Assembly (NCBI RefSeq): GCF_004770045.1
Contig: NZ_RQFO01000016.1
Coordinates: 335,501 to 399,500, forward strand
Length of the DNA stretch: 64,000 nt
Direction: 5' to 3'
Source: Leptospira montravelensis
GTDB lineage: Bacteria; Spirochaetota; Leptospiria; Leptospirales; Leptospiraceae
Under the pieces are notes generated by a model. It was not told the origin of the DNA, searched no databases, and saw only the letters and a program-made list of their open reading frames with translations. Position numbers and translations under genes: made by a program. Below are positions 18,530 through 29,053 of the stretch, piece by piece; within the stretch, counting starts at the first letter, position 1; each line of letters begins with the position of its first letter.

Positions 18530-21500
18530 ATGAGACATATCCAAAAGACCATTCTCTATTTGATCTTATTTCCACTGTTTGGTTGTCAATTTCCAAACAT
18601 CAATAGGTCGTTTTTGGAAACCATTTCCACGTTTCGATTTTTACAAACAAACACTCTTTCTTACACTGTCTCTTTCCGTGTTTCTGGGCTTTTGGGATCG
18701 GGTCTACAAATTGAAAACAATGGAGATGTTGTCAATGTTTCAGCCAACCAAACATATACATTTTCAAAAAAAATTCCTTCTGGTTCTCCTTACAACGTAA
18801 TCGTAAAAACTCCCCCATCTTCTCCGATCCAAAAATGTATAGTTTCTTCTGGATCAGGAACCGTAATTAACGGCAACATCGAAGGCATCCAAATTGTTTG
18901 TGGGGAGGCACTTTATCTCATTCAAGGAACAGTTACGGGACTGTTAGGCAACGGACTACAAATCCAAAATGTGACTGGCTCTGGTACGGATGTAGTCAAT
19001 ATCAATGCAGCCAATTTTTCTTTACCACCCATTCCGTCTGGTGAAACTTATAATTTCAATATCATAAGCCAACCTACAAGTCCAAGTCAAACTTGTTCGA
19101 TTACCTCACCAGGAGTCACATCGGGAACGATGGCAGCAGCCCATTTACCATCAACTATCAATTGTACAACCAATTCCTTTGTTGTGAATGCGCAAGTGAC
19201 AGGGATCCTTGGAACACTAGGTGCAGGAAACGAACTGAAACTTACGTTAGATGGTTCAAATACAATTAACGTAACTGCTGATGGTACCTTTCCTTTCCCA
19301 GGCACTTATTTAAGCGGAGGTGCATTTTCCATAGCCATTGGTAATCCAGGCGGAATCATTTCTACTGGTGTATGTACACTAAGTTCAGGAACGATTACGA
19401 TAGCAAATGGTGCTTATACCATCCCAGTAAATTGTAGTAATGCATTTCTTATCAGTGGGACCGTATCCAGTCCTGGAGGAACCACAACGAGTATCATTAG
19501 CGGTTCCGTCACATTGGATTTGATCAATACAGGTGGTACACCATTTGTATCACAACAAACTGTTGTAAATGTTGGTACTACCAACTTTTCTTTTCCTTCA
19601 ACCATACCTGGCGGTGCAGACTATCAGATTGTCGTTTCAAGTTCGGCACCTGACCAAGTTTGTGCAATGACTGCAGGAGCCACTCACACAGGCACAACAT
19701 CTGACCAAGGTACTGCGATTGTAAACTGTAGTTTGCCAACCCCTACTTTTTCTCCAGCTACTGGCGCTGTATTTAATGATGATGGAACAGTGACTCTCAG
19801 TACGCTCATTCCTGGGTCTGAGTATCGTTATACTTTGGGTAACGGTGGCCAAGTGGACCCAACCTGCGCCACAGGAACGTTAACAACCACTACAGTTCCG
19901 ATCACTGATACAAATTCTGGTGTCATTAAAGCCATCCATTGTAAAACTGGATGGGTTGAATCAACGGTTACCACTTCTAGTTATACTTTAAAAGTTTCCA
20001 CACCTACTCCAAGTTTTGCGACAGGTTCATTACTCAATTCAGGGGATTCAATTAGTTTCTCAACAACAACTACTGGTTCCACTTGGATTTGTAAAGATAG
20101 TGCTGTAGGAACTCCAACGGATCCTGTTTGCGGAGCTGCAACAAATACATGTTTATCGGGGACAGTGGGTAATTTTGTTTTCCCTACACCTGGATCCTCA
20201 CAAAATGTTAAAGCCCGAATGTGTAAAGTAAATTACTTGGGTAGTGATATTGTAAGTTTAAATTATCAACCAAATGTGTATACAGTAGGTGGAACTATAA
20301 ATTTATTAACTACTCCTTTTGGGCTTAATACTTTTGTTTTACAAAACAACGCTACCGATGATTTGACCATTGCCGGAAATGGAAGTTTTACTTTTAATAC
20401 AGCTATTCCGACTGGTTCCAATTATGCTGTCACAGTTTTTTCAAACCCACAAAACCCTTGGCAAACTTGTAATGTAACCAACGCAACAGGTACTGTTGGT
20501 GCAGCGGCCATCAGTAATGTCTCCATCACTTGTTCGGTAAATCAGTATACCATGAGTGGAAACATTACAAGCACTGTTCCATTACCTACAGGGCTCACTG
20601 TCACTAATGGAATCGATACCATTAATGTCCCTGGCGGTGCCACATCCACTCCTATATCTTTTTCCACACCCATTAACAGTGGAGCAGGTTACAATATTGC
20701 CATCAATGCAGAACCACCGGGATATGTTTGTGCCATCCAATCCTTGTATTCTGGAACAGTTTTAGGAGCTAACATTAGCAATGTGGCGGTAAACTGTGTA
20801 GAGGGTTACCGGTATGGAAATGTAATTACTGCCAAAAAACCAGCACCCTTACAAATCCATTATTACCGTGGTTTAGTAAGTACAGCTGCCGGACAAACTA
20901 CAAGTGGATCCGCAGATGCTATAGGAACCTCAGCCACTTTTTCTAGTATTGGAGGAGTTACATTTGATGGAACCAGAGGTTTCATCGTCGATTCAGGAAA
21001 TCATAAAATTCGAATCTTTAATCCTAGCACGAGTGCTGTGACATCCCTTGTTGGAAATGGAACTCCTGGAAATACGGCAGGCTCAGGTTCTGTGAGTGCT
21101 CTCAATTTTCCTAGAGGAATCACAACCGATGGAACTTATCTTTATGTTACAGAATTTACGGGAAACCGAATCAAAAGAATTTTGATAAGCTCAGGTTTCG
21201 CAGAAACTTTAGCCGGCGATGATTCTACAGTTTCCCCAGCCAATGCCAATGTGGATTCCACAGATCCTGCACTCGCAAGGTTTGCTTCTCCCACTGGAAT
21301 TGTTTTTGATAACGATAAACTATACATTGCCGATAGGAACAATTCATCCATCCGCGTAATGAAACTTCGAACTAGGGAAGTATCCACACTCACCACTGGC
21401 GGAGATATCAACCAACCCGAAGGAATTACTGTATCTGGCGATTATCTTTATACATCCAACCTAGGGACACATAACATTACAAAAACCCATAAAGATACAG

Positions 21501-24403
21501 GAATCACTACGATCCTTGCTGGCAGTACCAGTACTGGATTTGTGGATGGAACAGGAACTAGCGCCAGTTTTGTGATGCCACATGGGATTACAAATGATGG
21601 TGTTTTTTTATATGTAGCCGATTACGGAAATCATAGAATCCGCCGTGTCCATATGACAACTGGAGAAGTGATTACAATTGCTGGATCGGGAGGCACTGGC
21701 CTTGTGAATGGGGAAGGTGTGAATGCAACTATCGAAGCTCCGATGTACATTGCAAACATTGGAAATGTTTTAGTATTTGGAACCACTCATGTTCTCCGCT
21801 CACTCAATGTTCCTGGACTATTAGCCTATTATCCGTTAAACGGATCAGTTCAAAATTTGATGAACAACCAATCCCTCACGGCGGTGGGAAGCCCAGGATT
21901 TGGATTAGGTAGGTTTGGAGAAAATACGGGTGCCGCGGCCACATCGTTAGGAAATGCTGGAACCGCTCCCTTACCAGCGGGTTCGGTAAACAACGTATCC
22001 ATTTCTGCATGGTTGAATTGGGACGGAACATTACCAGCCGTTGCAAAAATGATCTTTTATAATGGAACTGCTAGTACCAATGGTCATGGACTTTTTATCA
22101 CAAACGAAAGCCAACTTGGGATCTTACGAGGAGGTTATACCCCTGACGCGGTTCCAATCACGATCATTCCAGGTTTATGGACTCATGTAACAATGACTGT
22201 TGATAACAACAATATCTATCGCATTTATATGAATGGAAATTTGGTGTTTCAAAAACAATTTCCAACTAATGCAGCAACGGGAGATTTTTCCATTGGAGTT
22301 GCCTCTCTTGCCAGTTATTTTCCAGGAAGGATCGCGGATGTTCGGTATTATTCCAAAGTATTAAATGAAGCAGAAGTGAATGACTTAGCTCGGAATGCGG
22401 ATTCTACTCTTGTGGGAAACTCTTTTGCCTCACGCCCAATAGAACTCCTAATGCAATATGAAATGAATGGAAATTATAATCCCTCAGGCCCGATAGGTGG
22501 AACTCTTTCGGCGTACGGGGGTTTAACTGGGTTTGCTCCAGGGCGTGACCGAAGTCCAAGTTCCAGTGTACGTTTCGTGGCAGATAATGTTGGTCATTTG
22601 GATGGTCTTGAACTTGGACTTCCAATGGGGCAACACCCACGCAGTGTCTGTGTTTGGATTCATCCGGAAAGATATCCGCTAGGAACTCAAAACGCTGCCA
22701 TCTTTTCCTATGGAACGGCGGGTGGGAGTACTGAATTCATTCTGTCTATGTATACAGATGCAGGAGGAAACAATTTACTTCGTTACGGCGGACTTGGAAG
22801 TGGCGAAGTATATACAACTCATTCCGTTCCAATCAACCGATGGTCACATCTTTGCGGAACCTTTGATGGAACCTACGGATCTATTTATGTGAACGGAATC
22901 GATGTGATTGGACCATCTAATATCGGTTCGTCTGTCACTACAACGCCAGGTACAGGAGTTTATGTCGGAAAAATGATGTCCTTTCCCACACAAACCTTTG
23001 CTGGTAAAATTGCTGATCTCAGAGTATATTCTAAAGCCTTATCCAATAAAGAAATTCGTCGTCTCTCGGCTCAAATTCCAACAGGCCTTGTGGCCCGATT
23101 TGACTTTAACAAAGACCTCCAAGATGTCAGTGGAATGGGAAACCAAGTTTCCAATATGGGTGTGGGTCTTTTTACCGATCGGTTTGGTAATGCTGCCGGT
23201 GCGATTAGTACCAATGGAACCAATTATATTAATATTTCCACAACCGATACCCAATTACCAAAAACAAACAAAGCACGTACTATTTGTGCGCATTACAAGT
23301 CCAGTGTATCTGACCCGGGCACAATGGTGAGTTATGGTCAGGCCAGTACAGATGGTATGACCTCACTTGGAACTGCCAATGTGGGCAGTCGGTATCTTTT
23401 TTCAGGTTATGGAAATGATGTCGAAGGTTACTATTATAACCATGAAAATGTATGGCACCAACTTTGTGGAGTATTTCACGGCCCAAATAACGGAAATTTG
23501 GCGATGATTTACCACAATGGGGTTTTACTTGATACTCAGGTCAAAAATACATGGAATACAACACCAACAGCCTTTACGATAGGAACTAGAGCCGATCTCA
23601 GTACAAATTTTTCAGGAATTTTGGATGATGTTTTGGTTTATAATCGAGCTTTAAGTACGAATGAAATCCAAGCCCTCTCAGGATATGATCCAAGACAAGT
23701 AACAACCTGGTCACCTACACTTGGTCTTAGCAGTTTGCGCCTCCACCTAAGTGCCGATAGTTTATCAAACCAAGGAAATGGCACAGCAGTCACTACATGG
23801 CACGATCGTAGCGGAAATGCAGCTTCCTTTTTTAATGGACCCGCAGCCCCAACCTACAACAATGCGGGTTACAATGGTAAACCATCTGTAAACTTTATTG
23901 GTGCTAGTTCCCAATATCTTTATAGAGGAACTGCTTTAGACCTTCCCTTCAACAACTCGACTTTCTTTTTGGCATTTAGTAGAACCAATCTTGTTGATGG
24001 CCCATTATTAGAATCAGCGGCTGGTGGAGTTTCTTACCAATTACAAAGCAATCGAGTTCATATGACCAAACCAGGATTTGGTGATGTTGGATACAGCAGT
24101 CCTATTTTTTCTGGAACTTTGGTGCCTTATTTACTTGCCGTTGAACATTTGGGATCGAGCTTATTTGGTCTTTATTCCAGTGGACTCAGTTATGGATTCA
24201 CGGTGAACACTACACAAACTTTTACGCAGAATAATGTCTATTTGGGAACAGATGCAGCAACCACCAACTATTTCTCTGGCCATATCAGCGAAGTCATTTA
24301 TTATAAAACTAGTTTAACGAATGTAGGAAGAGACATTGTATTCTGTTATTTGTCACAAAAATACAATTTAAGTTTAGCAGGTTCGGGAACGTACTGCGAA
24401 TGA
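18530..24403 (+). CDS. Giant multidomain surface lipoprotein with NHL and LamG domains
   Basis: This is a 1957-residue protein with a lipoprotein signal peptide: lipobox PLFGC with C19 as the acylation site. Domains read by eye are: Cys-paired beta repeats of ~85-90 residues (four at ~45-400, two more at ~581-757; typical repeat signatures are TVTGLLGNGLQIQN, IPSGETYNF and a C...C pair); two chitobiase C-terminal-like units with FSPATG and YTLG (~401-580); an NHL-type beta-propeller (~783-1090, e.g. VDSGNHKIRIF, ADYGNHRIRRV); and four LamG/concanavalin-like domains beginning near 1096, 1306, 1518 and 1736. This architecture suggests a surface-exposed adhesion or carbohydrate-binding role; that role is inference. 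Its stop overlaps a cytochrome c gene by four bases. Confidence 0.85.
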   Translation: MRHIQKTILYLILFPLFGCQFPNINRSFLETISTFRFLQTNTLSYTVSFRVSGLLGSGLQIENNGDVVNVSANQTYTFSKKIPSGSPYNVIVKTPPSSPIQKCIVSSGSGTVINGNIEGIQIVCGEALYLIQGTVTGLLGNGLQIQNVTGSGTDVVNINAANFSLPPIPSGETYNFNIISQPTSPSQTCSITSPGVTSGTMAAAHLPSTINCTTNSFVVNAQVTGILGTLGAGNELKLTLDGSNTINVTADGTFPFPGTYLSGGAFSIAIGNPGGIISTGVCTLSSGTITIANGAYTIPVNCSNAFLISGTVSSPGGTTTSIISGSVTLDLINTGGTPFVSQQTVVNVGTTNFSFPSTIPGGADYQIVVSSSAPDQVCAMTAGATHTGTTSDQGTAIVNCSLPTPTFSPATGAVFNDDGTVTLSTLIPGSEYRYTLGNGGQVDPTCATGTLTTTTVPITDTNSGVIKAIHCKTGWVESTVTTSSYTLKVSTPTPSFATGSLLNSGDSISFSTTTTGSTWICKDSAVGTPTDPVCGAATNTCLSGTVGNFVFPTPGSSQNVKARMCKVNYLGSDIVSLNYQPNVYTVGGTINLLTTPFGLNTFVLQNNATDDLTIAGNGSFTFNTAIPTGSNYAVTVFSNPQNPWQTCNVTNATGTVGAAAISNVSITCSVNQYTMSGNITSTVPLPTGLTVTNGIDTINVPGGATSTPISFSTPINSGAGYNIAINAEPPGYVCAIQSLYSGTVLGANISNVAVNCVEGYRYGNVITAKKPAPLQIHYYRGLVSTAAGQTTSGSADAIGTSATFSSIGGVTFDGTRGFIVDSGNHKIRIFNPSTSAVTSLVGNGTPGNTAGSGSVSALNFPRGITTDGTYLYVTEFTGNRIKRILISSGFAETLAGDDSTVSPANANVDSTDPALARFASPTGIVFDNDKLYIADRNNSSIRVMKLRTREVSTLTTGGDINQPEGITVSGDYLYTSNLGTHNITKTHKDTGITTILAGSTSTGFVDGTGTSASFVMPHGITNDGVFLYVADYGNHRIRRVHMTTGEVITIAGSGGTGLVNGEGVNATIEAPMYIANIGNVLVFGTTHVLRSLNVPGLLAYYPLNGSVQNLMNNQSLTAVGSPGFGLGRFGENTGAAATSLGNAGTAPLPAGSVNNVSISAWLNWDGTLPAVAKMIFYNGTASTNGHGLFITNESQLGILRGGYTPDAVPITIIPGLWTHVTMTVDNNNIYRIYMNGNLVFQKQFPTNAATGDFSIGVASLASYFPGRIADVRYYSKVLNEAEVNDLARNADSTLVGNSFASRPIELLMQYEMNGNYNPSGPIGGTLSAYGGLTGFAPGRDRSPSSSVRFVADNVGHLDGLELGLPMGQHPRSVCVWIHPERYPLGTQNAAIFSYGTAGGSTEFILSMYTDAGGNNLLRYGGLGSGEVYTTHSVPINRWSHLCGTFDGTYGSIYVNGIDVIGPSNIGSSVTTTPGTGVYVGKMMSFPTQTFAGKIADLRVYSKALSNKEIRRLSAQIPTGLVARFDFNKDLQDVSGMGNQVSNMGVGLFTDRFGNAAGAISTNGTNYINISTTDTQLPKTNKARTICAHYKSSVSDPGTMVSYGQASTDGMTSLGTANVGSRYLFSGYGNDVEGYYYNHENVWHQLCGVFHGPNNGNLAMIYHNGVLLDTQVKNTWNTTPTAFTIGTRADLSTNFSGILDDVLVYNRALSTNEIQALSGYDPRQVTTWSPTLGLSSLRLHLSADSLSNQGNGTAVTTWHDRSGNAASFFNGPAAPTYNNAGYNGKPSVNFIGASSQYLYRGTALDLPFNNSTFFLAFSRTNLVDGPLLESAAGGVSYQLQSNRVHMTKPGFGDVGYSSPIFSGTLVPYLLAVEHLGSSLFGLYSSGLSYGFTVNTTQTFTQNNVYLGTDAATTNYFSGHISEVIYYKTSLTNVGRDIVFCYLSQKYNLSLAGSGTYCE

Positions 24404-24849
24404 TTTTTATTTTAATGAAAAAATTTTTAAATGTTTTAAAAGTTAAACATTCAAGTTTGAATCATAAATTTCATTTTATACCCCTCGGACTGATTGTTTT
24501 CCTTGTAACACTTAACAATTGTTCGCCGGAAAATGAATCACCGGTCAAAGAACCGCCTCCACCACCCGCAGTGACTGTTCCTTTTCCAGAAGCGATGTAT
24601 GTACAAAATGGATGTGCTGCCTGTCATGGAATGGAGGGCAATGGACGCGGAACTAGATCACATTTGTTATCTAACTCACGAATTCCCAACTTCCAAGACA
24701 AGTCTACCTACGTATATGGATCTTCAAAAGAAGCCATAGCCAAAACCATTAAAAATGGAATTCCAGGAACGTATATGAAAGCTTATGGACATATGCGAAT
24801 ACAGGAAATTGAAGCAGTTGCCGAATTCATTCAAAAGATGCAAAGATAA
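24400..24849 (+). CDS. Mono-haem cytochrome c, probable lipoprotein
   Basis: This is a protein of up to 149 residues. The haem motif C72-A-A-C75-H76 is clear, followed by the axial-Met-type segment GTYMKAYGHM (~124-133) and a C-terminal helix (EIEAVAEFIQKMQ) as in class I cytochrome c. A hydrophobic stretch ends in TLNNC (C41), a plausible spirochaetal lipobox, then a Pro-rich linker (PPPPPAVTVPFP). ATG at 24400 overlaps the previous stop (ATGA); ATG at 24415 is an alternative start in the same frame. Translational coupling to the LamG lipoprotein is notable. Confidence 0.88.
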   Translation: MIFILMKKFLNVLKVKHSSLNHKFHFIPLGLIVFLVTLNNCSPENESPVKEPPPPPAVTVPFPEAMYVQNGCAACHGMEGNGRGTRSHLLSNSRIPNFQDKSTYVYGSSKEAIAKTIKNGIPGTYMKAYGHMRIQEIEAVAEFIQKMQR

Positions 24850-24860
24850 AATACTGAACT

Positions 24861-25622
24861 TTATCTTCCCAAATTCATCAAGGTAGTAAACATTTCACAA
24901 GATGTTACGGATCCTAATTCACATGAGTCACTTAGTTCTTCTAATGCCATTCCAATTTCTTCGGCCTTTTTAGTTTTTAACCTAACAAGAGCAGAAGATT
25001 CCAATTCTTTTGATTTCAAAATTTGTTCATCAACGGATTGGAACTTCCAGGGTTTCATTCGTTTTTCTAAAGACAAACTATCCAAAAATAGCTGGATATC
25101 CTTTTCGATTTTTGGATAAGCTGACTCATAACAAGTAATGATAATCGTAAATCCAAACTCTTCGTCAGTGGCAGTGATATAGTGTTGTAAAATTGTATCT
25201 TCCTTATCTTTAAAACTGCCGAATATTCCTAAAAACTTAAAACCATTTTCAACATTCGGAATTTTCTGCAAGGTGACTGCTTTACGTATATTTGTCACCA
25301 TACTGAATCTTCTGGATTCTGCATGAAAGATAATCGGATTAAGTGGAAGTTTATTTTCTGATTGTTTAAAAAGAACCACAAGTGCTGGTATAATTTCTCG
25401 TCCCGATTCCTCTTTGAGAGGAAATGTTTTGAAATGATCAAACTTAGTTGTGGTTCCATTTGACCTTCTTTCCGTAAGATACCAGTTCGATGGGAGATCA
25501 AACGAAATACAGTTGGATTGAAAACAAGTTTGAAAATGATTTGAATTTGTTTCTGAAAAAAGATTAGTTATAATAAAAAAATATAAAAATAGAAAACCAA
25601 ATCTTTTATATCTCCAGTTCAT
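24861..25622 (-). CDS. Secreted protein of unknown function beside AACS
   Basis: This is a 253-residue protein with a signal peptide (FGFLFLYFFIITNLFSE) and several cysteines (C33 and C38 near the mature N-terminus; others at ITCYES, SDSCELGS and TSCEMF). A beta-rich core around ~40-180 is followed by a helical C-terminus. No family is recognised. The start ATG overlaps the stop of acetoacetyl-CoA synthetase (ATGA at 25619-25622), so it is the second gene of that unit. It converges on the cytochrome gene, 11 bases away. Confidence 0.65.
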   Translation of the reverse strand: MNWRYKRFGFLFLYFFIITNLFSETNSNHFQTCFQSNCISFDLPSNWYLTERRSNGTTTKFDHFKTFPLKEESGREIIPALVVLFKQSENKLPLNPIIFHAESRRFSMVTNIRKAVTLQKIPNVENGFKFLGIFGSFKDKEDTILQHYITATDEEFGFTIIITCYESAYPKIEKDIQLFLDSLSLEKRMKPWKFQSVDEQILKSKELESSALVRLKTKKAEEIGMALEELSDSCELGSVTSCEMFTTLMNLGR

Positions 25623-27583
25623 TCACTTAATTCCTTTCTATTTTTAAAATAGTCTAGTGAATTTGGATTTGATAGTGCATTTTTGTTTTTTACTTCCAAA
25701 CCAGCTACCGTTTGTTTGACGGCAATTTCTACCTTTTTCCCATTTACTGTATAAGGGATTTCTGGAACAGATAGAATTAAAGAAGGCACATGTCTTGGCG
25801 ATGTTTCCAATTTGATTTGTTCTTTGATTTTTTTAACTAAAGACTCATCTAAAGTGACTCCAGGCGCCGTAACAACAAACAAAACCACTCGGACATCATC
25901 CTTATACTCTTGCCCGATAATCACACTATCCTTTATTTCTGGAATGGTAGAAACAACAGAATAGATATCGGCAGTACCGATCCTTACACCACCTGGATTC
26001 AGCGTAGCGTCGGAACGACCATAAATCACGAGTCCATTTTCTGATGTGATCGAAGCAAAATCTCCATGACACCAAATATTATCATAGGTTTCAAAATATG
26101 CGGATTTGTATTTGGTACCAGATTCATCATTCCAAAAGAAAAGCGGCATGGAAGGAAACGGCGTGGGACAAACTAGTTCCCCTTTTTGGTTAACAACTGA
26201 CTTACCCATGTCATCAAACACCTGTACATCCATTCCAAGGCCTTTACATTGGATTTGACCTTCAAACACTGGTAAGTTGGGATTTCCTAATGCAAAACAT
26301 CCGTTTAAGTCAGTTCCACCAGATATTGAAGACAATTGTACATCTTTCTTAATATTTTCATAAACATAACGAAACCCTGAGTTCGGCAATGGTGAACCTG
26401 TCGATAGGATGACTTTTAAATCCGGCAAAGGATACTTTGATTGGATTTGAATTTTTTCCTCTTCCAAAACAGAAAGGTATTTTGCACTGGTTCCAAAAAC
26501 TTGGATCGATTCTTTTTCAGCAATAGACCAAAGAGTTTCCCAAGATGGATGAAAAGGATTTCCATCAAATTGGTAGAGTGTTGCACCCAATGCCAAAACA
26601 GATTGAGACCAATTCCACATCATCCATCCGCATGTTGTATAATAAAAAAATCGATTTTGTTTGGATACATTGCAGTGTAACGAAAGTTCTTTGGTATGAT
26701 TGAGTAACACTCCCCCGCCTTGAACAATACATTTGGGTAAACCAGTAGTCCCGGATGAAAACATTATATAAACGGGATCGAAAAAGGATATGGAGGTGTA
26801 AGATATAATATCCGAAGAATTCGCGGCAGTAATATCTTCGTATTTGTATGGTAATTGTATTTTACCAAAATCTTTAATCGGTTCCACAAAATCATAAATC
26901 AAAGTTTGTTTGAACTCGGAGTGGTTGGCATTTTTTAATTGATTCGAAACTTCTTCAAGTTTATCTGTGATCGAGATCTTTTTGCCTTTGAATAAATAAG
27001 ATTCTACTGATATTAGAACCTTTGGATTAATTTGTTCGAATCGGTCTAAAATTCCTCGAACACCAAAATCAGGTGAGGCACTTGACCATATAGCACCTAA
27101 CGAAGTCGTTGCCAACATTCCTATTGTGGATATTGGTGCATTTGGCACAAGTCCAACAACCCTATCTCCTTTTTTAACACCAAGCGATATCAGATGTTTC
27201 TGTAATTTTAATACTTCATTTTTAAGTTTTGCATAGGTTAACTTTTGAATTTTTCCATCCTCAGAATAAAACACCAAAGCCAGATCATTCGAATTTCCCA
27301 CTTCCAATAAATTCTCAGCAAAATTATACAAAGCACCAGGAAACCAATTCGACTTTGAAAAATGTTGACTCAATTCTATCGTTTTTTCTGGTTCTATGTG
27401 TAACTTAAATCCAGAGTAAGTTAACCACTCTTTCCAAAATGATTCGTATTCATCCACAGAAAACTTATGGAAAGAAACATAATCGGAAAATGATTTTCCA
27501 AACTTGGATTCTAGATGGCCTGAAAAACGAGTAAGGTTGGTATCTTTTGAATGAGGTGTCCAAAGTATATTTTGAGTCGCCAT
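25619..27583 (-). CDS. Acetoacetyl-CoA synthetase
   Basis: This is an ANL-superfamily ligase that activates acetoacetate with ATP and CoA, linking ketone bodies to lipid metabolism. From the ATG at 27583 it is 654 residues, the family size. The frame stays open upstream to 27691, but that would overlap the MBOAT gene, and an AGGAAGA sequence precedes 27583. Motifs are IMFSSGTTGLPKCIVQGGG (P-loop), the family-specific TTCGWMMWNWSQ, SGGTDLNG, and YGRSDATLNPGGVRIG (adenylation hinge); a lysine close to the C-terminus (YTVNGKKVE) is the catalytic Lys. The SLGVKKGDRVVG segment is also typical. It is the first gene of a two-gene unit. Confidence 0.93.
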   Translation of the reverse strand: MATQNILWTPHSKDTNLTRFSGHLESKFGKSFSDYVSFHKFSVDEYESFWKEWLTYSGFKLHIEPEKTIELSQHFSKSNWFPGALYNFAENLLEVGNSNDLALVFYSEDGKIQKLTYAKLKNEVLKLQKHLISLGVKKGDRVVGLVPNAPISTIGMLATTSLGAIWSSASPDFGVRGILDRFEQINPKVLISVESYLFKGKKISITDKLEEVSNQLKNANHSEFKQTLIYDFVEPIKDFGKIQLPYKYEDITAANSSDIISYTSISFFDPVYIMFSSGTTGLPKCIVQGGGVLLNHTKELSLHCNVSKQNRFFYYTTCGWMMWNWSQSVLALGATLYQFDGNPFHPSWETLWSIAEKESIQVFGTSAKYLSVLEEEKIQIQSKYPLPDLKVILSTGSPLPNSGFRYVYENIKKDVQLSSISGGTDLNGCFALGNPNLPVFEGQIQCKGLGMDVQVFDDMGKSVVNQKGELVCPTPFPSMPLFFWNDESGTKYKSAYFETYDNIWCHGDFASITSENGLVIYGRSDATLNPGGVRIGTADIYSVVSTIPEIKDSVIIGQEYKDDVRVVLFVVTAPGVTLDESLVKKIKEQIKLETSPRHVPSLILSVPEIPYTVNGKKVEIAVKQTVAGLEVKNKNALSNPNSLDYFKNRKELSE

Positions 27584-27674
27584 GAAGACTGATCTTCCTG
27601 GGTTTGATTTTAGAGGCAAGTATGATTGTGTAAAATGACTGGTAGAAAAAAATATCGCAGAAATTCTAGGGAAA

Positions 27675-29045
27675 ATGCTGTTCAATTCCATTGATTATTT
27701 TCTTTTTTTTGTAGGTTGTTATACTATCTATTGGATGGCACCCGGAAAGTTCAGAAAGTACATTCTGATTTTCTTCTCCTTAGTTTTTTATGGATATTGG
27801 AGTCTTTCTTTTTTAACTCACTTTTTACTCTTCATTCTTATCACACACTTTTTTGTTTTAGGAATCATAAAAACTAGAAAAAAAATCTTTTTAGTTTTAG
27901 GAGTAGTGATTAACTTACTCAACCTTTGTTTTTTCAAATATATCCTGACTTACTTACAATTTTTAAGTAAAGAAGGAGAAATCTCGATTCCCTTTATCCA
28001 ATCATTAAGTCAATTTGCACTTCCACTGGCCATTAGCTTCTATACGTTTCAAATGATAGCTTACCTTGTTGATGTTTGGAGAGGAAAATTTACAGAATCG
28101 CCTTTTACCAATTTTTTACTTTTTATTTTATTTTTCCCGCAGCTCATTGCAGGTCCTATCATGCGACATGATGATTTTTATGAACAAATTGATCATGCCA
28201 AACTCAATTGGGATTTTGTACATAGAGGAATTCTACATATACTTTCCGGTATAATTAAAAAAGTTTTAATTGCAGATCAAATTGCAAAGACCATCAATCC
28301 AGTTTTTGCCGATCCTGCTGGATACGATGGACTTAGTATTTTTATTTCTACGATGGCATTCTCTTTACAAGTGTATGGAGATTTTTCAGGTTATACTGAT
28401 CTTGCAAGAGGATCTGCTTTTTTACTTGGATATGAAATTCCAGAAAACTTTCGTTCACCATTTTTATCTGTTAGTTTTTCTGAGTTTTGGTCAAGATGGC
28501 ATATTACCTTGTCTACTTGGATCAGAGACTACCTATACATTCCGTTAGGTGGCAATAGAGTATCCGAGTCACGTTTTATGTTCAATACTGTCACAGTAAT
28601 GGCTTTGGCAGGATTATGGCATGGAAATACATACACCTTTTTTATTTGGGGATTTTTACACGGTATTTTTCTAGCGATAGAACGTTTTACCTTTGGCAAA
28701 GTAAACAGAAAAGATATGACCACCAAACAAAAAATCATTGGATTCATTTATGTTTTTATTGGTTTTAATTTGATTAGTCCTTTCTTTCGTATCGATTCCT
28801 TACAAGGTATTTATAAATTTTGGTCAGCATCCACTTCTACGGCTAAAAACTTTATTTATAAACCAGATTTTTGGTTATTAATTTTAGCTTGTTACGTCTT
28901 TCAATTTGTTGAATACAAAAACTATTTTAAAGAAAAACTGCAACCCTACGTGCATTGGTTAGTTCCAATATTTTCATTACTCGTTTTTTTCGCATTAGTC
29001 AAAATTGAGAACCCAGTGGAAACATTTATCTATTTCCAATTCTAA
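27675..29045 (+). CDS. MBOAT family O-acyltransferase
   Basis: This is a 456-residue, ~10-helix membrane-bound O-acyltransferase of the AlgI/DltB type. It transfers acyl groups to cell-surface or exported glycans across the membrane. The family's invariant histidine is H316 in the AGLWHGNTYTFFIWGFLHG block, and a second conserved site FWSRWHITLSTWIRDYLYIPLGG lies at ~272-294. These define the AlgI-like branch. The next gene, an SGNH-like protein, is the expected partner, as in alginate acetylation (AlgI with AlgJ/X). The acceptor glycan here is unknown. Confidence 0.93.
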   Translation: MLFNSIDYFLFFVGCYTIYWMAPGKFRKYILIFFSLVFYGYWSLSFLTHFLLFILITHFFVLGIIKTRKKIFLVLGVVINLLNLCFFKYILTYLQFLSKEGEISIPFIQSLSQFALPLAISFYTFQMIAYLVDVWRGKFTESPFTNFLLFILFFPQLIAGPIMRHDDFYEQIDHAKLNWDFVHRGILHILSGIIKKVLIADQIAKTINPVFADPAGYDGLSIFISTMAFSLQVYGDFSGYTDLARGSAFLLGYEIPENFRSPFLSVSFSEFWSRWHITLSTWIRDYLYIPLGGNRVSESRFMFNTVTVMALAGLWHGNTYTFFIWGFLHGIFLAIERFTFGKVNRKDMTTKQKIIGFIYVFIGFNLISPFFRIDSLQGIYKFWSASTSTAKNFIYKPDFWLLILACYVFQFVEYKNYFKEKLQPYVHWLVPIFSLLVFFALVKIENPVETFIYFQF

Positions 29046-29053
29046 GAGAACTT

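Noticed and set aside
18530..24403. Tandem repeat DNA or phage tail-fibre gene
   Set aside because: The repeats are protein-level beta domains with divergent DNA; lipobox and NHL/LamG domains point to a surface lipoprotein, and no phage genes lie nearby.
27584..27691. N-terminal extension of acetoacetyl-CoA synthetase
   Set aside because: It would overlap the divergent MBOAT start; the ATG at 27583 has a better SD and gives the family length.
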